Positions 51,493-60,936 of a stretch of 64,000 nt of DNA are shown here, in pieces. Where the stretch lies: the NCBI RefSeq assembly GCF_017813335.1, contig NZ_JAGIYY010000007.1, positions 62,001 through 126,000 of the forward strand. The letters are read 5' to 3'. A program made the translations under genes and the position numbers. Under the pieces are notes generated by a model that saw only the letters and a list, made by a program, of their open reading frames with translations, did not search any database and was not told the DNA's origin. Each line of letters opens with the position of its first letter. Position 1 is the stretch's first letter. This DNA comes from Tianweitania sediminis (GTDB lineage: Bacteria; Pseudomonadota; Alphaproteobacteria; Rhizobiales; Rhizobiaceae).

Positions 51493-52712
51493 TGAAGCGT
51501 ACGCCCGAACTCGAGGCCCTCGGTCAGGCTGACGATCCCGTCATTGCCGACAACGCCGTTCGGAGGAAACAGCTCGTCGGCGGCGCTATTCTCGTCCTCC
51601 TCGGTCTGGTTGCCGGTTACATGGTTCTCGCCAGCAGGCAGCCGCCGGTCCGCGACATGCTCGACGGAGACGAGGAGTTCACCACCACAACCTTCCGTCC
51701 CCCATCCTTCGTGCGCGAGGGTGAGCCGGAACCAGAACCGCCCGCGCCTGAAATCGTCCAGATACCACCCCCTCCTCCGCCACCACCTGCCACCGAAGAG
51801 GTCGACACGACCGAGTTCGAGGTGCCGCCCCCGCCGGTGCCGGGCGCGACACCACCACCGCCTGGGGCGGTTGAGACGCCACCGGAGGAATTCCCCGCTC
51901 GTTTCCGGTCGAACCTCGTCGTAATCGACAATCCGGCATCAGGCGGGCCGGGGGGTCTCTCGGGTGGCGAGGGCGAGGGGCTCACCGTCGCCGGTGAAGA
52001 CCGTAGCAGCAGGTTCTTGGCCGCGGCGTCGAGCATTGGCGACCGCAGCTCCAAAGCTCGGAAGATCGAGCGCATCGACGCCCTTGTTCCCGAGGGCACG
52101 CTGATACCCGGTATCCTGGAGACGGCCATCGTCAGTGATCTGCCAGGACAGGTGAGGGCGATCGTGTCGCAGGACGTCTATTCCTTCGACGGTCGGCGCA
52201 TCCTCGTTCCCACTGGTACAAGGCTCATCGGCGAGTACCAGTCCGAAATCACGCGCGGCCAGACGCGAATTTTTGTGGTCTGGACCCGCATGCTGCGCGA
52301 TGACGGCGTCTCGGTGCGGCTGAACTCGATCGGAGCCGATAGTCTCGGCCGTGCCGGCCTGGCTGGACGCGTCGACAAGAAGTTCCGTGAACGGTTCGGC
52401 GCGGCCATCCTGCTTTCGGTCGTCGGCGCTGGCGCGAGCTACCTGACAGGATACGGTAGCCAGACGGCGAGCGGTGACAACGACGATGCGCAGAACGCTG
52501 AGGAACTCGCCCGCGAAACTCTCGCCCAGACTTTTTCCGATATGGCCAATCAGGCGTTGGGGGATTCCCTGCGTATCCCACCCACGATCAGCGTCAGCCA
52601 GGGCACACGCATCTTCGTCTTCGTGCGGCAGGACCTCGACTTCTCCGCCATGTACGAGGATCCCGTCACCGAAGCACTTAGGGAGATCCGGCGTGAACGC
52701 GGCCTCCCCTGA
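51492..52712 (+). CDS. virB10: T4SS core protein VirB10
   Basis: A 406-residue protein that spans both membranes. An N-terminal membrane helix at about 30-48 is followed by a Pro/Glu-rich linker (about 75-135), then the C-terminal TrbI domain: GTLIPGILETAIVSDLPGQVRAIVSQDVYSFDG, GTRLIGEYQSE, RMLRDDGVSVRLNS and the antenna/PTISVSQGTRIFVFVRQDLDF end, all in place. It shares one base with the virB9 stop. Confidence 0.93.
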   Translation: MKRTPELEALGQADDPVIADNAVRRKQLVGGAILVLLGLVAGYMVLASRQPPVRDMLDGDEEFTTTTFRPPSFVREGEPEPEPPAPEIVQIPPPPPPPPATEEVDTTEFEVPPPPVPGATPPPPGAVETPPEEFPARFRSNLVVIDNPASGGPGGLSGGEGEGLTVAGEDRSSRFLAAASSIGDRSSKARKIERIDALVPEGTLIPGILETAIVSDLPGQVRAIVSQDVYSFDGRRILVPTGTRLIGEYQSEITRGQTRIFVVWTRMLRDDGVSVRLNSIGADSLGRAGLAGRVDKKFRERFGAAILLSVVGAGASYLTGYGSQTASGDNDDAQNAEELARETLAQTFSDMANQALGDSLRIPPTISVSQGTRIFVFVRQDLDFSAMYEDPVTEALREIRRERGLP

Positions 52713-53724
52713 ACTTGCCTCCGACAATCGGCACTACTTTCTCTATCGGGCGCTAGCTCCGCTGAAGCCGTTCCTCGAGGACAGTGAGGTTGTCGAGATC
52801 TCGGTCAATCGGCCGGGACAGATCTACGTCGAACGACTGGGCTGCGCCCATATGGAGTGCCATGAGAGTTCGGTGCTCACTACTGCAGAGATCATCAATA
52901 TCGGAGAGCGTGTGGCGGCGAGCACCAACCAGTTCGTCAGCCCGGCCAATCCGATCCTCAGCGCGGCACTGCCGACAGGCGAGCGCATCCAAGTCGTCCT
53001 GCCACCGGCCGCGCCGGAGGGCGGCACACTGTCCATCCGCAAGCAGGTCATCAGCAATTTCACCCTGGAAGACTATCGCGACCAAGGGGCGCTCGACCAG
53101 GTGACGGTTGCTGTCGGCGGGCTCAGCGAGACCGAGCAGATGTTGATCGATCAGCTCGCGTCCCGGGATATCTATGGTTTCATCCGCACTGCGATCGTCA
53201 ATCGCGTCTCGATCCTGATCAGCGGCGGCACCTCCAGCGGAAAGACGACGTTTCTGAACGCCTGTCTCAAGTCAGTTGATCCGGCTGAGCGCATTATTAC
53301 GCTGGAAGACACACGCGAGCTCTTTCCACCCCAGAAGAACGCAGTCCATCTGTTGGCATCACGCGGCGACCAGGGAACGGCCAGCGTCACGATACAGTCC
53401 TTGCTCGAGGCATCGTTGCGCATGCGACCGGATCGTCTCTTCGTCGGCGAGGTAAGGGGAGCTGAGGCCTTCGCCTTCTTGCGCGCGATCAATACCGGTC
53501 ACCCGGGGTCCATGTCGACGGTCCACGCCGACACGCCCCTCGGCGCCTATGAGCAGCTCGCCATGATGGTCATGCAGTCTGGCTTGTCGGCCGCCTATCC
53601 CAAGGTCGACCTCATCTCCTATATCCAGAGTGTCATCCCGATCGTCGTACAGCTGCGCAGGGAAGGGGGCCGCCGCGGCGTGTCGGAAATCTTCTTCGCG
53701 CGGGAACGGATGGGCGCGCCATGA
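52693..53724 (+). CDS. virB11: T4SS traffic ATPase VirB11
   Basis: Hexameric cytoplasmic ATPase, 343 aa. The N-terminal domain has VVEISVNRPGQIYVE; the C-terminal RecA-like domain has Walker A GGTSSGKT near 177, the Asp/His box and HPGSMSTVHADT. The start is GTG at 52693, preceded by GGGAG and overlapping the virB10 end by 20 bases. Further-upstream starts in the frame would lie deep in virB10. Confidence 0.92.
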   Translation: MNAASPELASDNRHYFLYRALAPLKPFLEDSEVVEISVNRPGQIYVERLGCAHMECHESSVLTTAEIINIGERVAASTNQFVSPANPILSAALPTGERIQVVLPPAAPEGGTLSIRKQVISNFTLEDYRDQGALDQVTVAVGGLSETEQMLIDQLASRDIYGFIRTAIVNRVSILISGGTSSGKTTFLNACLKSVDPAERIITLEDTRELFPPQKNAVHLLASRGDQGTASVTIQSLLEASLRMRPDRLFVGEVRGAEAFAFLRAINTGHPGSMSTVHADTPLGAYEQLAMMVMQSGLSAAYPKVDLISYIQSVIPIVVQLRREGGRRGVSEIFFARERMGAP

Positions 53725-55751
53725 CCGGGTCGCTGCGCATCTTCTATCTCGGTTTTTGCCTGGCCGTTGCCTTCGCCGTCTGGTTGCTGGCCTACGGTCT
53801 CGGACTGCAACTGCTTTATGGTGACGGCCGGATCCTGCAGGCCACCATCACCACGAACCCATTCGCCCCGTTTCAACAACTCGTCGCCTATGGCGACAGT
53901 GGCATCCTTCGTGTCGTGGCGCTTGGAGCGCTGCTGCCTGCCGCCCTCGTCGCTGGCATCGTCGCCTATGCAGGCCTTCGGGCAAATACGAGCCCCCTCG
54001 GCGATGCCCATTTCCAGAGTGCAATGTCGCTTCGACGAGACGGCTGGTTCAAGAAAAAGGGAAAAATCCTTGGCCGGTTCGGGCGGCAGGTCCTTCGCGT
54101 CAACGACGATCGGCATCACCTCATCATCGGGCCGACACGTTCGGGGAAAGGGGCGTGCTACGTCGTTCCCAATGCGCTTTCCCACGAAGGTTCGATGATC
54201 GTCACCGACCTCAAGGGAGAGATCTTCCGCAGCACCGCCGGTTACCGGAAATCGAAGGGCAGCCAGGTCTTTCTGTTCGCGCCGGGATCGGAGAGGTCGC
54301 ATCGCTACAATCCCCTCGACTTCATCCGCATGGATCGCGGCGACCGCACCACCGACATCCAGAATATTGCCGCGATCCTCGTTCCGGAAGTGACAGAGTC
54401 TGAGAATTCGATCTGGCAGGCCACCGCCCAGCAGGTGATCGCCGGCGCGATCAGCTACATCAACGAAAGCATCTACTATGAGGGACATCGCACCCTCGGT
54501 GAGGTGACCTCCTTTTTCAACAGCGGCGTGAATCTTCAGGCAATGATGACGCTGATCAAAGAGCGTGAGCCTTACCTGTCCCGGTTCACCGTCGAAAGCT
54601 TCAACGCCTATATCGCCTTGTCAGAACGCGCCGCCGCATCCGCGCTGCTCGACATCCAGAAAGCTCTGCGGCCATTCCGCAATGAACGCGTGGTCGCGGC
54701 GACGTCGGTCACCGACATGGACCTGCGTGCGCTGAAGCATCGTCCGATCTCTATCTACCTCGCTCCCAACGTCACCGACATCACCCTTCTGCGGCCGCTG
54801 CTGGCGCTGTTCGTGCAGCAAACGCTCGATACGCTCATGCTGGAGCACTCGGAGCGTTCGGTTCCCGTGTACTTCCTGCTCGACGAATTCCGGCAGCTGA
54901 AGAAAATGACCGAGATCACGACAAAGCTGCCCTATGTGGCCGGCTACAATGTGAAGATGGCCTTCGTAGTCCAGGATCTGAAGAACCTGGACGAAATCTA
55001 TGGCGAGACCTCCCGCCATTCATTGATGGGCAACTGCGGCTATCAACTCGTCCTCGGCGCCAATGACCAGGTGACAGCGGAAGCTATCTCGAAGGGACTG
55101 GGCAAGCGTACCGTCCGCTACAAGACCGAATCCCGCACGATCGAGCTGATGGGCCTGCATCGTCGCACCAAGGTAGAGCAACTTCGTGAGCGTGACCTGA
55201 TGATGCCGCAGGAGGTCCGGCAAATGTCAGGCGACAAGATGATCATTCTCGCTGAAGGGCAGGGGCCGGTGTTCGCGGACAAGCTGCGGTTCTTCCGGAC
55301 GATGCCGTTCAAGGAGATGGAGAGATTTTCGAGGAGTCATTTGCCCGACGTGCCGGCGACCGAGTTCCTCCCACCGCGACCGGTACCGGCAATCACCTTG
55401 GGCTATTTAGGCGAGGCCGACGACACCCGAGCGTCGGAAGAGCCGACGAAGAGCGCACAGACAAAGAAAGTCTCTATTCGAGGTTTGGAGACCGATAGCG
55501 GGGTGCAGCGAAAAAGGCCTGCCAAGCGGAGAGCGGAGAGCGACATTGGCGAAGCGCATCCTACTCCAGCCGCAAGGACATCTCCCGATTCCATTGAGGC
55601 CCGCTTCGTCCCGGCGGCGCGCAAGCTGCGTACGCTTGTTCACGCACGGGCCAAAGCGGCCAAGACCAGTGTCAGGGACATCGATTGGTCCCGGATATTC
55701 GATGAAACCGTGCCCGACGCGATGGAGATCGTGGAGGCTGGCGCCGGCTAA
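53721..55751 (+). CDS. virD4: type IV coupling protein VirD4/TraG
   Basis: Coupling ATPase that brings the relaxase-DNA complex to the channel, 676 aa. Two or three N-terminal membrane segments (about 9-32 and 66-88) are followed by Walker A IGPTRSGKG near 138 and Walker B YFLLDEFRQL near 392. The last 120 residues are a variable, charged tail. Its start overlaps virB11 by four bases, so it is part of the virB operon, an arrangement typical of plasmid conjugation systems rather than effector systems. Confidence 0.92.
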   Translation: MTGSLRIFYLGFCLAVAFAVWLLAYGLGLQLLYGDGRILQATITTNPFAPFQQLVAYGDSGILRVVALGALLPAALVAGIVAYAGLRANTSPLGDAHFQSAMSLRRDGWFKKKGKILGRFGRQVLRVNDDRHHLIIGPTRSGKGACYVVPNALSHEGSMIVTDLKGEIFRSTAGYRKSKGSQVFLFAPGSERSHRYNPLDFIRMDRGDRTTDIQNIAAILVPEVTESENSIWQATAQQVIAGAISYINESIYYEGHRTLGEVTSFFNSGVNLQAMMTLIKEREPYLSRFTVESFNAYIALSERAAASALLDIQKALRPFRNERVVAATSVTDMDLRALKHRPISIYLAPNVTDITLLRPLLALFVQQTLDTLMLEHSERSVPVYFLLDEFRQLKKMTEITTKLPYVAGYNVKMAFVVQDLKNLDEIYGETSRHSLMGNCGYQLVLGANDQVTAEAISKGLGKRTVRYKTESRTIELMGLHRRTKVEQLRERDLMMPQEVRQMSGDKMIILAEGQGPVFADKLRFFRTMPFKEMERFSRSHLPDVPATEFLPPRPVPAITLGYLGEADDTRASEEPTKSAQTKKVSIRGLETDSGVQRKRPAKRRAESDIGEAHPTPAARTSPDSIEARFVPAARKLRTLVHARAKAAKTSVRDIDWSRIFDETVPDAMEIVEAGAG

Positions 55752-56542
55752 GGGGTGTAGCCCTCTCGAAATGGACCATGAGCGCCGGGCCGACAAGAGT
55801 TGAGGAGGGACAGATGCGAACGATGACGCGTCAGCGAATTCGAAGCGTATGAGAAGCGTGTCGAGGACGTTCAGACCAGGATCGACAACTCGATCAACGA
55901 GGCGGACTTGGAAGATTTCGGGGAAGTGGCCGCGGCGGCTGGAAATCACGGAGCAACAGGCTGCCGGCGAGCACGCTCAATTCAAACAGGATGTGCGATC
56001 TGCTGAGGTAGTCGCCACATACCGTGCGCAGACGGCCGAAGCCGGGAACGGCCATCGGTGGCTGGGGTCCTGCTGCCGAATATTGGACCGAGGAATTTTC
56101 TGAGGCCGCTTGGTCGAGATTTGATCCGTTGCGCGCTGATCTGCTTGGAACTGGAGCGATTTGGCGCCCGGAGGAAAATCCTGGAATCGAAACGCTTGTT
56201 GCGGAGGTGGCAAGCGCAGCGGGAAAGCCCGCCTCCGGCAGGACTGCCCGTTCATCCGAGCGGGCAGCTGAAGCGACATATCAGGATTTGTCCAAGGACG
56301 ATGCTGTCGCTCGATATAGGGAGACACCGTCGCCATGGGAGAGGCCTTGCTGGAACGGCTGCTGGAAGCCGGCCGCGAGATGCGCGATTCTAAAGCCCCC
56401 GTCTAATCGGAGCTTGAATCTCCACTAGGTGGAGGTTGTACGCTTGAAAGGGCGTTGCCGCTGTGCATTGAAATTTGTGAAGCAACCAGAAATTGGCACA
56501 TCAACTGAAAAGGCAGGAGATGGTTGCGGTGGTTCTATTCGA
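55752..56542 (+). pseudogene. decayed gene downstream of virD4
   Basis: This 791-base region has no intact gene. Protein-like pieces occur in shifting frames on the plus strand: SEFEAYEKRVEDVQTRIDNS followed by EADLEDFGEVAAAAG (about 55838-55955), ITEQQAAGEHAQFKQDVRSAEVVATYRAQ (in parts, about 55947-56035), DLSKDDAVARYRET (about 56290-56330) and MGEALLERLLEAGREMRDSK (56336-56395). Read together they look like one helical protein broken by several frameshifts. The location, straight after virD4, fits a relaxase tail or a transfer accessory gene; identity is not certain. Confidence 0.55.
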
Positions 56543-57874
56543 ATGACTACGAACAATGCCGATCTCAATGGGGGGCTCGCCAAGTCACTCGGGCTGGTGC
56601 GGTTGTGTCTCTATGGTGTCGGAACCATCATCGGTGCCGGGATTTACTCCGTAATTGGGCCTGCGGCAGCCGCGGCTGGCGATAGCATTTGGCTAAGCTT
56701 CCTAGTTGCCGCAGTCATTTCCGCATTTTCAGGCCTCTCTTATGCCGAGATCGCCTCGGCGCTGCCGGGTGCTGGTGCAGAGCACAATTTCCTGCGAAAG
56801 ACCTTTCCTGCCATTCCTGCCCTGGCCTTCACCGTAGGACTGTTCATCGCAGTGCATGGCGCCGCCACCTTGGCAACCGTGGCGCTAACCTTCGGCAACT
56901 ATGCACAACCGTTCCTGCCGTTCTCCGCGGTCATCGTCGCGCTGACACTCATGGGCGTTGCGACGGCAGTCAATGTCGCCGGGATAGGAAAGGCTTCGTT
57001 CGTCAGCGCGGGTCTCACGATAGTCCAGGTCGCGTGTTTGATCGGGTTTGCAGCAATCGCGATTTCATCTGGCAACCGGGGCCTTCCCGACATCACAGCC
57101 TGGTCAGACAATCTCGACGGTATGCTCCAAGGTGCTGCCATACTCTTCTTCATCTACTCCGGCTATGAACATATGGCCTCCCTATCCGAAGAAGCGAAGC
57201 GTCCAGACCGTGACCTGTGGCGTGCCTTCATGATCGCCCTCGTCGCCACTACAGTCATCTATCTGCTTGTCATTCTGGGTGTGCTGAGTCTGGTCAACGC
57301 CGACAGCCTCGCTCGCTCCGAGTCCCCACTAGCGGATGCTGCGAGGCAGTTGGGTGGTTCGTTCGGCATAATAATTGTCGCCGCGGCTTTGATGGCGACA
57401 GCCAACGCAGTGCTGAGCGCATCGCTCTCCGGAAGCCGATTGCTGTTCGGGATGGCTCGAGATGGTGACCTGCCAAGACTACTTGCGCGGACGCGAGGGA
57501 CCAATAAAAGTCCGTGGGTAGGCGCGCTTGCGTTTCTGGCTGTGGCATGCGGTTTCGCTGCCGTCGGCGAGATCGAGTTCGTCGCGAGCCTTTCCTCGCT
57601 CGGTGTCACGCTCGTATTCGCCGCAATCAACAGCGCCGTCATCGTGCTCCGCTATACCCAACCGAACCTCGCTCGGCCATTTCGGCTGCCGTCAATCGGA
57701 AACATCCCTCCGACAGCGGTGCTTGGCATTGTTACGTCGCTGCTGCTGGCTGCGCAATACGACTGGGCCGTCTACACGACTTTCGCCGCCGTGTTCCTGG
57801 TTGGTGCGATTCCCTACGTGTTTATCCGGCGGAGCCAACGGCTACCCAAACGTACGGATGCTCGTCAGCAATGA
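56543..57874 (+). CDS. APC-superfamily amino acid permease
   Basis: A 443-residue inner-membrane permease with twelve predicted segments. The opening GLVRLCLYGVGTIIGAGIYSVIGPAAA is the APC signature (first segment with GxGIxxxxG), and YSGYEHMASLSEEAKRPDRDLWRA is the conserved loop after segment 6. The substrate is an amino acid or polyamine, not resolved. The ATG at 56543 fits the family N-terminus. It is not connected to the transfer genes and appears to be cargo. Confidence 0.88.
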   Translation: MTTNNADLNGGLAKSLGLVRLCLYGVGTIIGAGIYSVIGPAAAAAGDSIWLSFLVAAVISAFSGLSYAEIASALPGAGAEHNFLRKTFPAIPALAFTVGLFIAVHGAATLATVALTFGNYAQPFLPFSAVIVALTLMGVATAVNVAGIGKASFVSAGLTIVQVACLIGFAAIAISSGNRGLPDITAWSDNLDGMLQGAAILFFIYSGYEHMASLSEEAKRPDRDLWRAFMIALVATTVIYLLVILGVLSLVNADSLARSESPLADAARQLGGSFGIIIVAAALMATANAVLSASLSGSRLLFGMARDGDLPRLLARTRGTNKSPWVGALAFLAVACGFAAVGEIEFVASLSSLGVTLVFAAINSAVIVLRYTQPNLARPFRLPSIGNIPPTAVLGIVTSLLLAAQYDWAVYTTFAAVFLVGAIPYVFIRRSQRLPKRTDARQQ

Positions 57875-57915
57875 TAGTGCGACAGTGGGCGACCGCGACA
57901 ATCACTCCCTTTCCA

Positions 57916-57943
57916 AAGGGATTGTCCGGACTGACAATCCCTT
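57916..57943. promoter_or_regulatory. 11-base inverted repeat before the copper-related genes
   Basis: AAGGGATTGTC and GACAATCCCTT are perfect arms around CGGACT, 83 bases upstream of the next gene. There is no T-run after it. An operator for the downstream genes is likely; a transcription attenuator is possible. Confidence 0.5.
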
Positions 57944-58025
57944 CACACTGCCAGACCATGGAATCTGGGTGAGGAGACGGATTTGTCGCAGTGACAAAAG
58001 CCGCGCCCAAGATAATGAATCTGCT

Positions 58026-58427
58026 ATGCGCAGTCTCGGGAAGCGGCGAGCTACAGGGATAGCGGGCTTCGTCCTGCCATTTCTGCTTGCTTACGTCTTC
58101 TTGCTGCAGGGACTGGCAGCTGCCTATGCCCGGACACTGATGGCGACCGACCAGTTCGGTCCGAACTTTGTTATTTGCTCGCCTTCCGGCAAGACCGAAC
58201 AGCCCCTCGATTCTCCGCTCGAGCGCATAGCTGGAAAGTGTTGTTCTGCTCTTTGCGAGGCCGCCAGCACCGTTGGACCTTTGATCGAGCCCACCCGCTG
58301 GGCGGTGGATCTCGTCTTTCCGTTGGTGCTCAGCGCAAAGCTGTTCCAACTCGGGATGCAGCAGGCGCCTCCGCGTGAACCCGGTGTCATCCCTGAACCT
58401 CGCGGCCCTCCAAGCCTCTCCCTCTGA
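58026..58427 (+). CDS. small cysteine-containing membrane protein, DUF2946-like
   Basis: A 133-residue protein. One N-terminal hydrophobic segment (GIAGFVLPFLLAYVFLLQGLAAAYA in two parts) acts as signal or anchor, followed by FVICSPSG, GKCCSALCEA and a Pro-rich tail. The Cys arrangement resembles short DUF2946 proteins found with copper genes, and the next gene is a SCO copper chaperone. The family call is tentative. Confidence 0.55.
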   Translation: MRSLGKRRATGIAGFVLPFLLAYVFLLQGLAAAYARTLMATDQFGPNFVICSPSGKTEQPLDSPLERIAGKCCSALCEAASTVGPLIEPTRWAVDLVFPLVLSAKLFQLGMQQAPPREPGVIPEPRGPPSLSL

Positions 58428-58531
58428 CAGCCACCTCGTCGGGGCACACGCACGCGCGCGTCCCCGACGCAGAACAAATCGATGGAGAGATATCAAATGC
58501 TTAAATCTATTCGCCCCGCAGGCGGCAACTG

Positions 58532-59143
58532 ATGAATGGCCGCACGATAGGACTTCTGGCGGCTGCCATCCTTGCTCTGCTGCTGACCGTGGTAGGCTTT
58601 ACCATCGTCACTGGGTCCAATCAGGTTGGCCCAGGACAGCCTCGCAGCACCGGGGTCGCTACCGTTGGTGGTCCGTTCACGTTGACGGCAACCGACGGGA
58701 AGACGGTGACGGAGAAGGATCTTCTGGGGAAACCGAGCGCAATATTCTTCGGCTTCACCTTTTGCCCGGAGGTTTGTCCGACGACATTGTTCGAACTGAC
58801 CGCGCTCGCTGAGCAACTTGGTTCGGATGCGGACAAGCTAAATTTCGTGTTTATCTCGGTCGACCCGGAACGTGACGGTCCAGAGGAGATGAAGCAGTAC
58901 ATATCCGCTTTCGACAACCGGATTATTGGGCTGACGGGTACCGTTGAGCAAATCGACGCTGCCGCAAAGGCATTCAAAATCTACTACGCGAAGGTCCCGC
59001 TTGAGAATGGCGACTATACCATGGACCACACCGCATCGGTGTTGCTCATGGATGGGCAGGGCAAATTTTTCGGCACAATGGCCTATGAAGAAGCGGCGGA
59101 TGTGATGCTGGCCAAATTGAAACGGCTCGTGAACGAAGGCTGA
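58532..59143 (+). CDS. SCO1/SenC family copper chaperone
   Basis: A 203-residue membrane-anchored, thioredoxin-fold protein that delivers copper to the CuA site of cytochrome c oxidase or protects against redox stress. The N-terminal anchor spans about 7-27. The copper site is visible: CPEVCPTTLFEL gives CxxxC near 75, and the His is in MDHTASVLLMDG near 165. The length is normal. It probably forms a unit with the Cys-rich gene upstream. No oxidase genes are in the window. Confidence 0.9.
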   Translation: MNGRTIGLLAAAILALLLTVVGFTIVTGSNQVGPGQPRSTGVATVGGPFTLTATDGKTVTEKDLLGKPSAIFFGFTFCPEVCPTTLFELTALAEQLGSDADKLNFVFISVDPERDGPEEMKQYISAFDNRIIGLTGTVEQIDAAAKAFKIYYAKVPLENGDYTMDHTASVLLMDGQGKFFGTMAYEEAADVMLAKLKRLVNEG

Positions 59144-59256
59144 CGCTCGCAGGACTCACATTCAGGACAGTTCATGCCCATCGTCCAGGTACATCCCGGC
59201 AAGTTCGGACCCACCCGGCAGGCGATCGCGGTATCACTCAGCCGTAGAACCGAAGG

Positions 59257-60459
59257 ATGCGCATGTTGAAACAGGATTGCATTATCGTGGGAGCCGGACC
59301 TGCCGGCCTGATGCTGGCGCTCTTGCTTGCCCGCGCGGGAGTCAACGTCACCGTCATCGAGAAGCACGACGACTTCCTGCGCGATTTCCGCGGCGACACC
59401 ATCCATCCCTCGACACTCGAGGTCATGGACCAGCTCGGCTATCTCGACGAATTTCTGGCGCTGCCGCACCAGAAGGCCCCTGCGCTTCACGCCGAGATCG
59501 GCGGCAGGACGGCGACGATCGCCGACTTCTCGCGTCTGCCGACGCGCTGCAAATATATCGCCTTCATGCCGCAATGGGATTTTCTCGACTTCATCGCCGG
59601 CAAGGCGAGCGCCTTGCCCGGCTTCCGGCTGCAGATGGGCACGACGGCCACCGGCCTAGCCGAACGGGATGGCGTAGTTCACGGCGTCATCGTCCGGGGC
59701 GCCGATGGTACGGAACACGACATCCAGTCTTCGCTAGTGGTAGGCGCGGACGGCCGAGATTCCGACGTGCGCCGATTGGCAGGCCTTCAGGTCGAGGATT
59801 TGGGATCTTCGGTCGACGTTCTCTGGATGAAGCTGTCGCGTCGTGCCGCTGATCCGGCGCAGCCGATGAGCCATGCCGGCCCCAACCAAGGGCTGGTGAT
59901 GATCGATCGCGGCGATTTCTGGCAGATCGGCTACGTGATCGCCAAGGGGAGCTACAGGCAGGTCAAGCAGGACGGCATCGCTGCGTTGCGTGCCAAGCTC
60001 GCTTCCGTCGCCCCTCTCCCTTCCGAGCGTTTCGACGAGCTAGCGGGCTGGGAGCAGGTGCATCTGCTGAAGGTTCGGATGGATAGGCTCAGGCAGTGGT
60101 GGAAGCCCGGCGTGTTGTGCATCGGCGATGCGGCGCACGCCATGTCGCCGATCGGCGGCGTCGGCGTGAACCTCGCCATTCAGGACGCGATCGCGGCCGC
60201 CAACATCCTCGCGGGACCACTCCGGGGAGACACGTTGACGGACGCGCATCTGCGCGCCGTCCAGAAACGCAGGAGCTTCCCGACCAAGGCGACGCAGAAG
60301 GTTCAGCTCATGATGCGGCGCAAGCGCAAGCCGCAGGGCGGACAGCCTTCCTCCGGACCGCCGGCCTTCATGCGCTTCATCGCCCGCTCGCGGCTCTTGC
60401 CGCATCTGACAGGCCGATTGATCGGCATCGGTTTCCGGCCGGAGGCGATCAGGCTGTGA
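59257..60459 (+). CDS. FAD-dependent monooxygenase (PheA/TfdB-like fold)
   Basis: A 400-residue group A flavoprotein monooxygenase. The FAD motif is IIVGAGPAGLMLAL at residue 8, the RGDTIHPSTLEVMDQLG block follows, and the second FAD motif is CIGDAAHAMSPIGGVGVNLAIQDA near 290. Such enzymes hydroxylate aromatic or polycyclic substrates with NAD(P)H and O2. No catabolic partner is adjacent. ATG at 59257 or 59263 are both possible. Confidence 0.88.
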   Translation: MRMLKQDCIIVGAGPAGLMLALLLARAGVNVTVIEKHDDFLRDFRGDTIHPSTLEVMDQLGYLDEFLALPHQKAPALHAEIGGRTATIADFSRLPTRCKYIAFMPQWDFLDFIAGKASALPGFRLQMGTTATGLAERDGVVHGVIVRGADGTEHDIQSSLVVGADGRDSDVRRLAGLQVEDLGSSVDVLWMKLSRRAADPAQPMSHAGPNQGLVMIDRGDFWQIGYVIAKGSYRQVKQDGIAALRAKLASVAPLPSERFDELAGWEQVHLLKVRMDRLRQWWKPGVLCIGDAAHAMSPIGGVGVNLAIQDAIAAANILAGPLRGDTLTDAHLRAVQKRRSFPTKATQKVQLMMRRKRKPQGGQPSSGPPAFMRFIARSRLLPHLTGRLIGIGFRPEAIRL

Positions 60460-60466
60460 AACGATC

Positions 60467-60607
60467 GTGATCGACAGGTCCGACCTGCACGGCGACCCTG
60501 TCCTGCGCGGCGTCTATCTCGCCGCCGGCCTGCTGTTCGTGGCGCTCGGCTTGATTGGCGCCTCAAGGCCGGTCCTGCCGACCAAGCTCTTTCTGAGCAG
60601 CGCTTGA
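60467..60607 (+). pseudogene. DUF454 (YbaN-like) N-terminal fragment
   Basis: A GTG-started frame of 46 residues reads LRGVYLAAGLLFVALGLIG and RPVLPTKLFLSSA, the first membrane helix and the PVLPT motif of DUF454 membrane proteins, which normally have about 120 residues. It stops right after the motif. The remainder is absent, so this is a truncated relic. Confidence 0.6.
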
Positions 60608-60616
60608 GCGTGTCCG

Positions 60617-60936
60617 CGGCGGCTTGGCCGAATCTGCGCCCGAGCCTGCCAAGCCTGCGGTTTCGATCAGGAAATCGATCACCGACGACTTCATCATCTG
60701 TCTCGGAGACGGAAAGAAGTTCAAGTCGCTGAGCAGCGTCTGCCTACCCGTTACGGGCTGACCCCGGGCGAATATCGGGCCGAATGGGGCCTGGACGCGC
60801 AGGTGGCGCCGATCTATGCCGCCGCCCGTTCCGCATTGGCCAAGACCATGGGCTCGGTCGCAAGCCGAAGCAACCGGAGCCGCCGGCTCCGGCGCCACCG
60901 CCGGCGAATCATAGCCGCAGGAAGGCGACCGCCTGA
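60617..60936 (+). pseudogene. mucR: MucR/Ros-family regulator, frameshifted
   Basis: Three frames together give a MucR protein: PAVSIRKSITDDFIICLGDGKKFKSL in parts (frame 1), then RYGLTPGEYRAEWGL and YAAARSALAKTMG (frame 2), then GRKPKQPEPPAPAPPP with the end SRRKATA (frame 3, TGA at 60934-60936). One shift lies near 60730, inside the zinc-finger region, and another near 60855. MucR is a zinc-finger repressor of exopolysaccharide, motility and virulence genes in rhizobia and Brucella; this copy cannot be functional. Confidence 0.75.
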
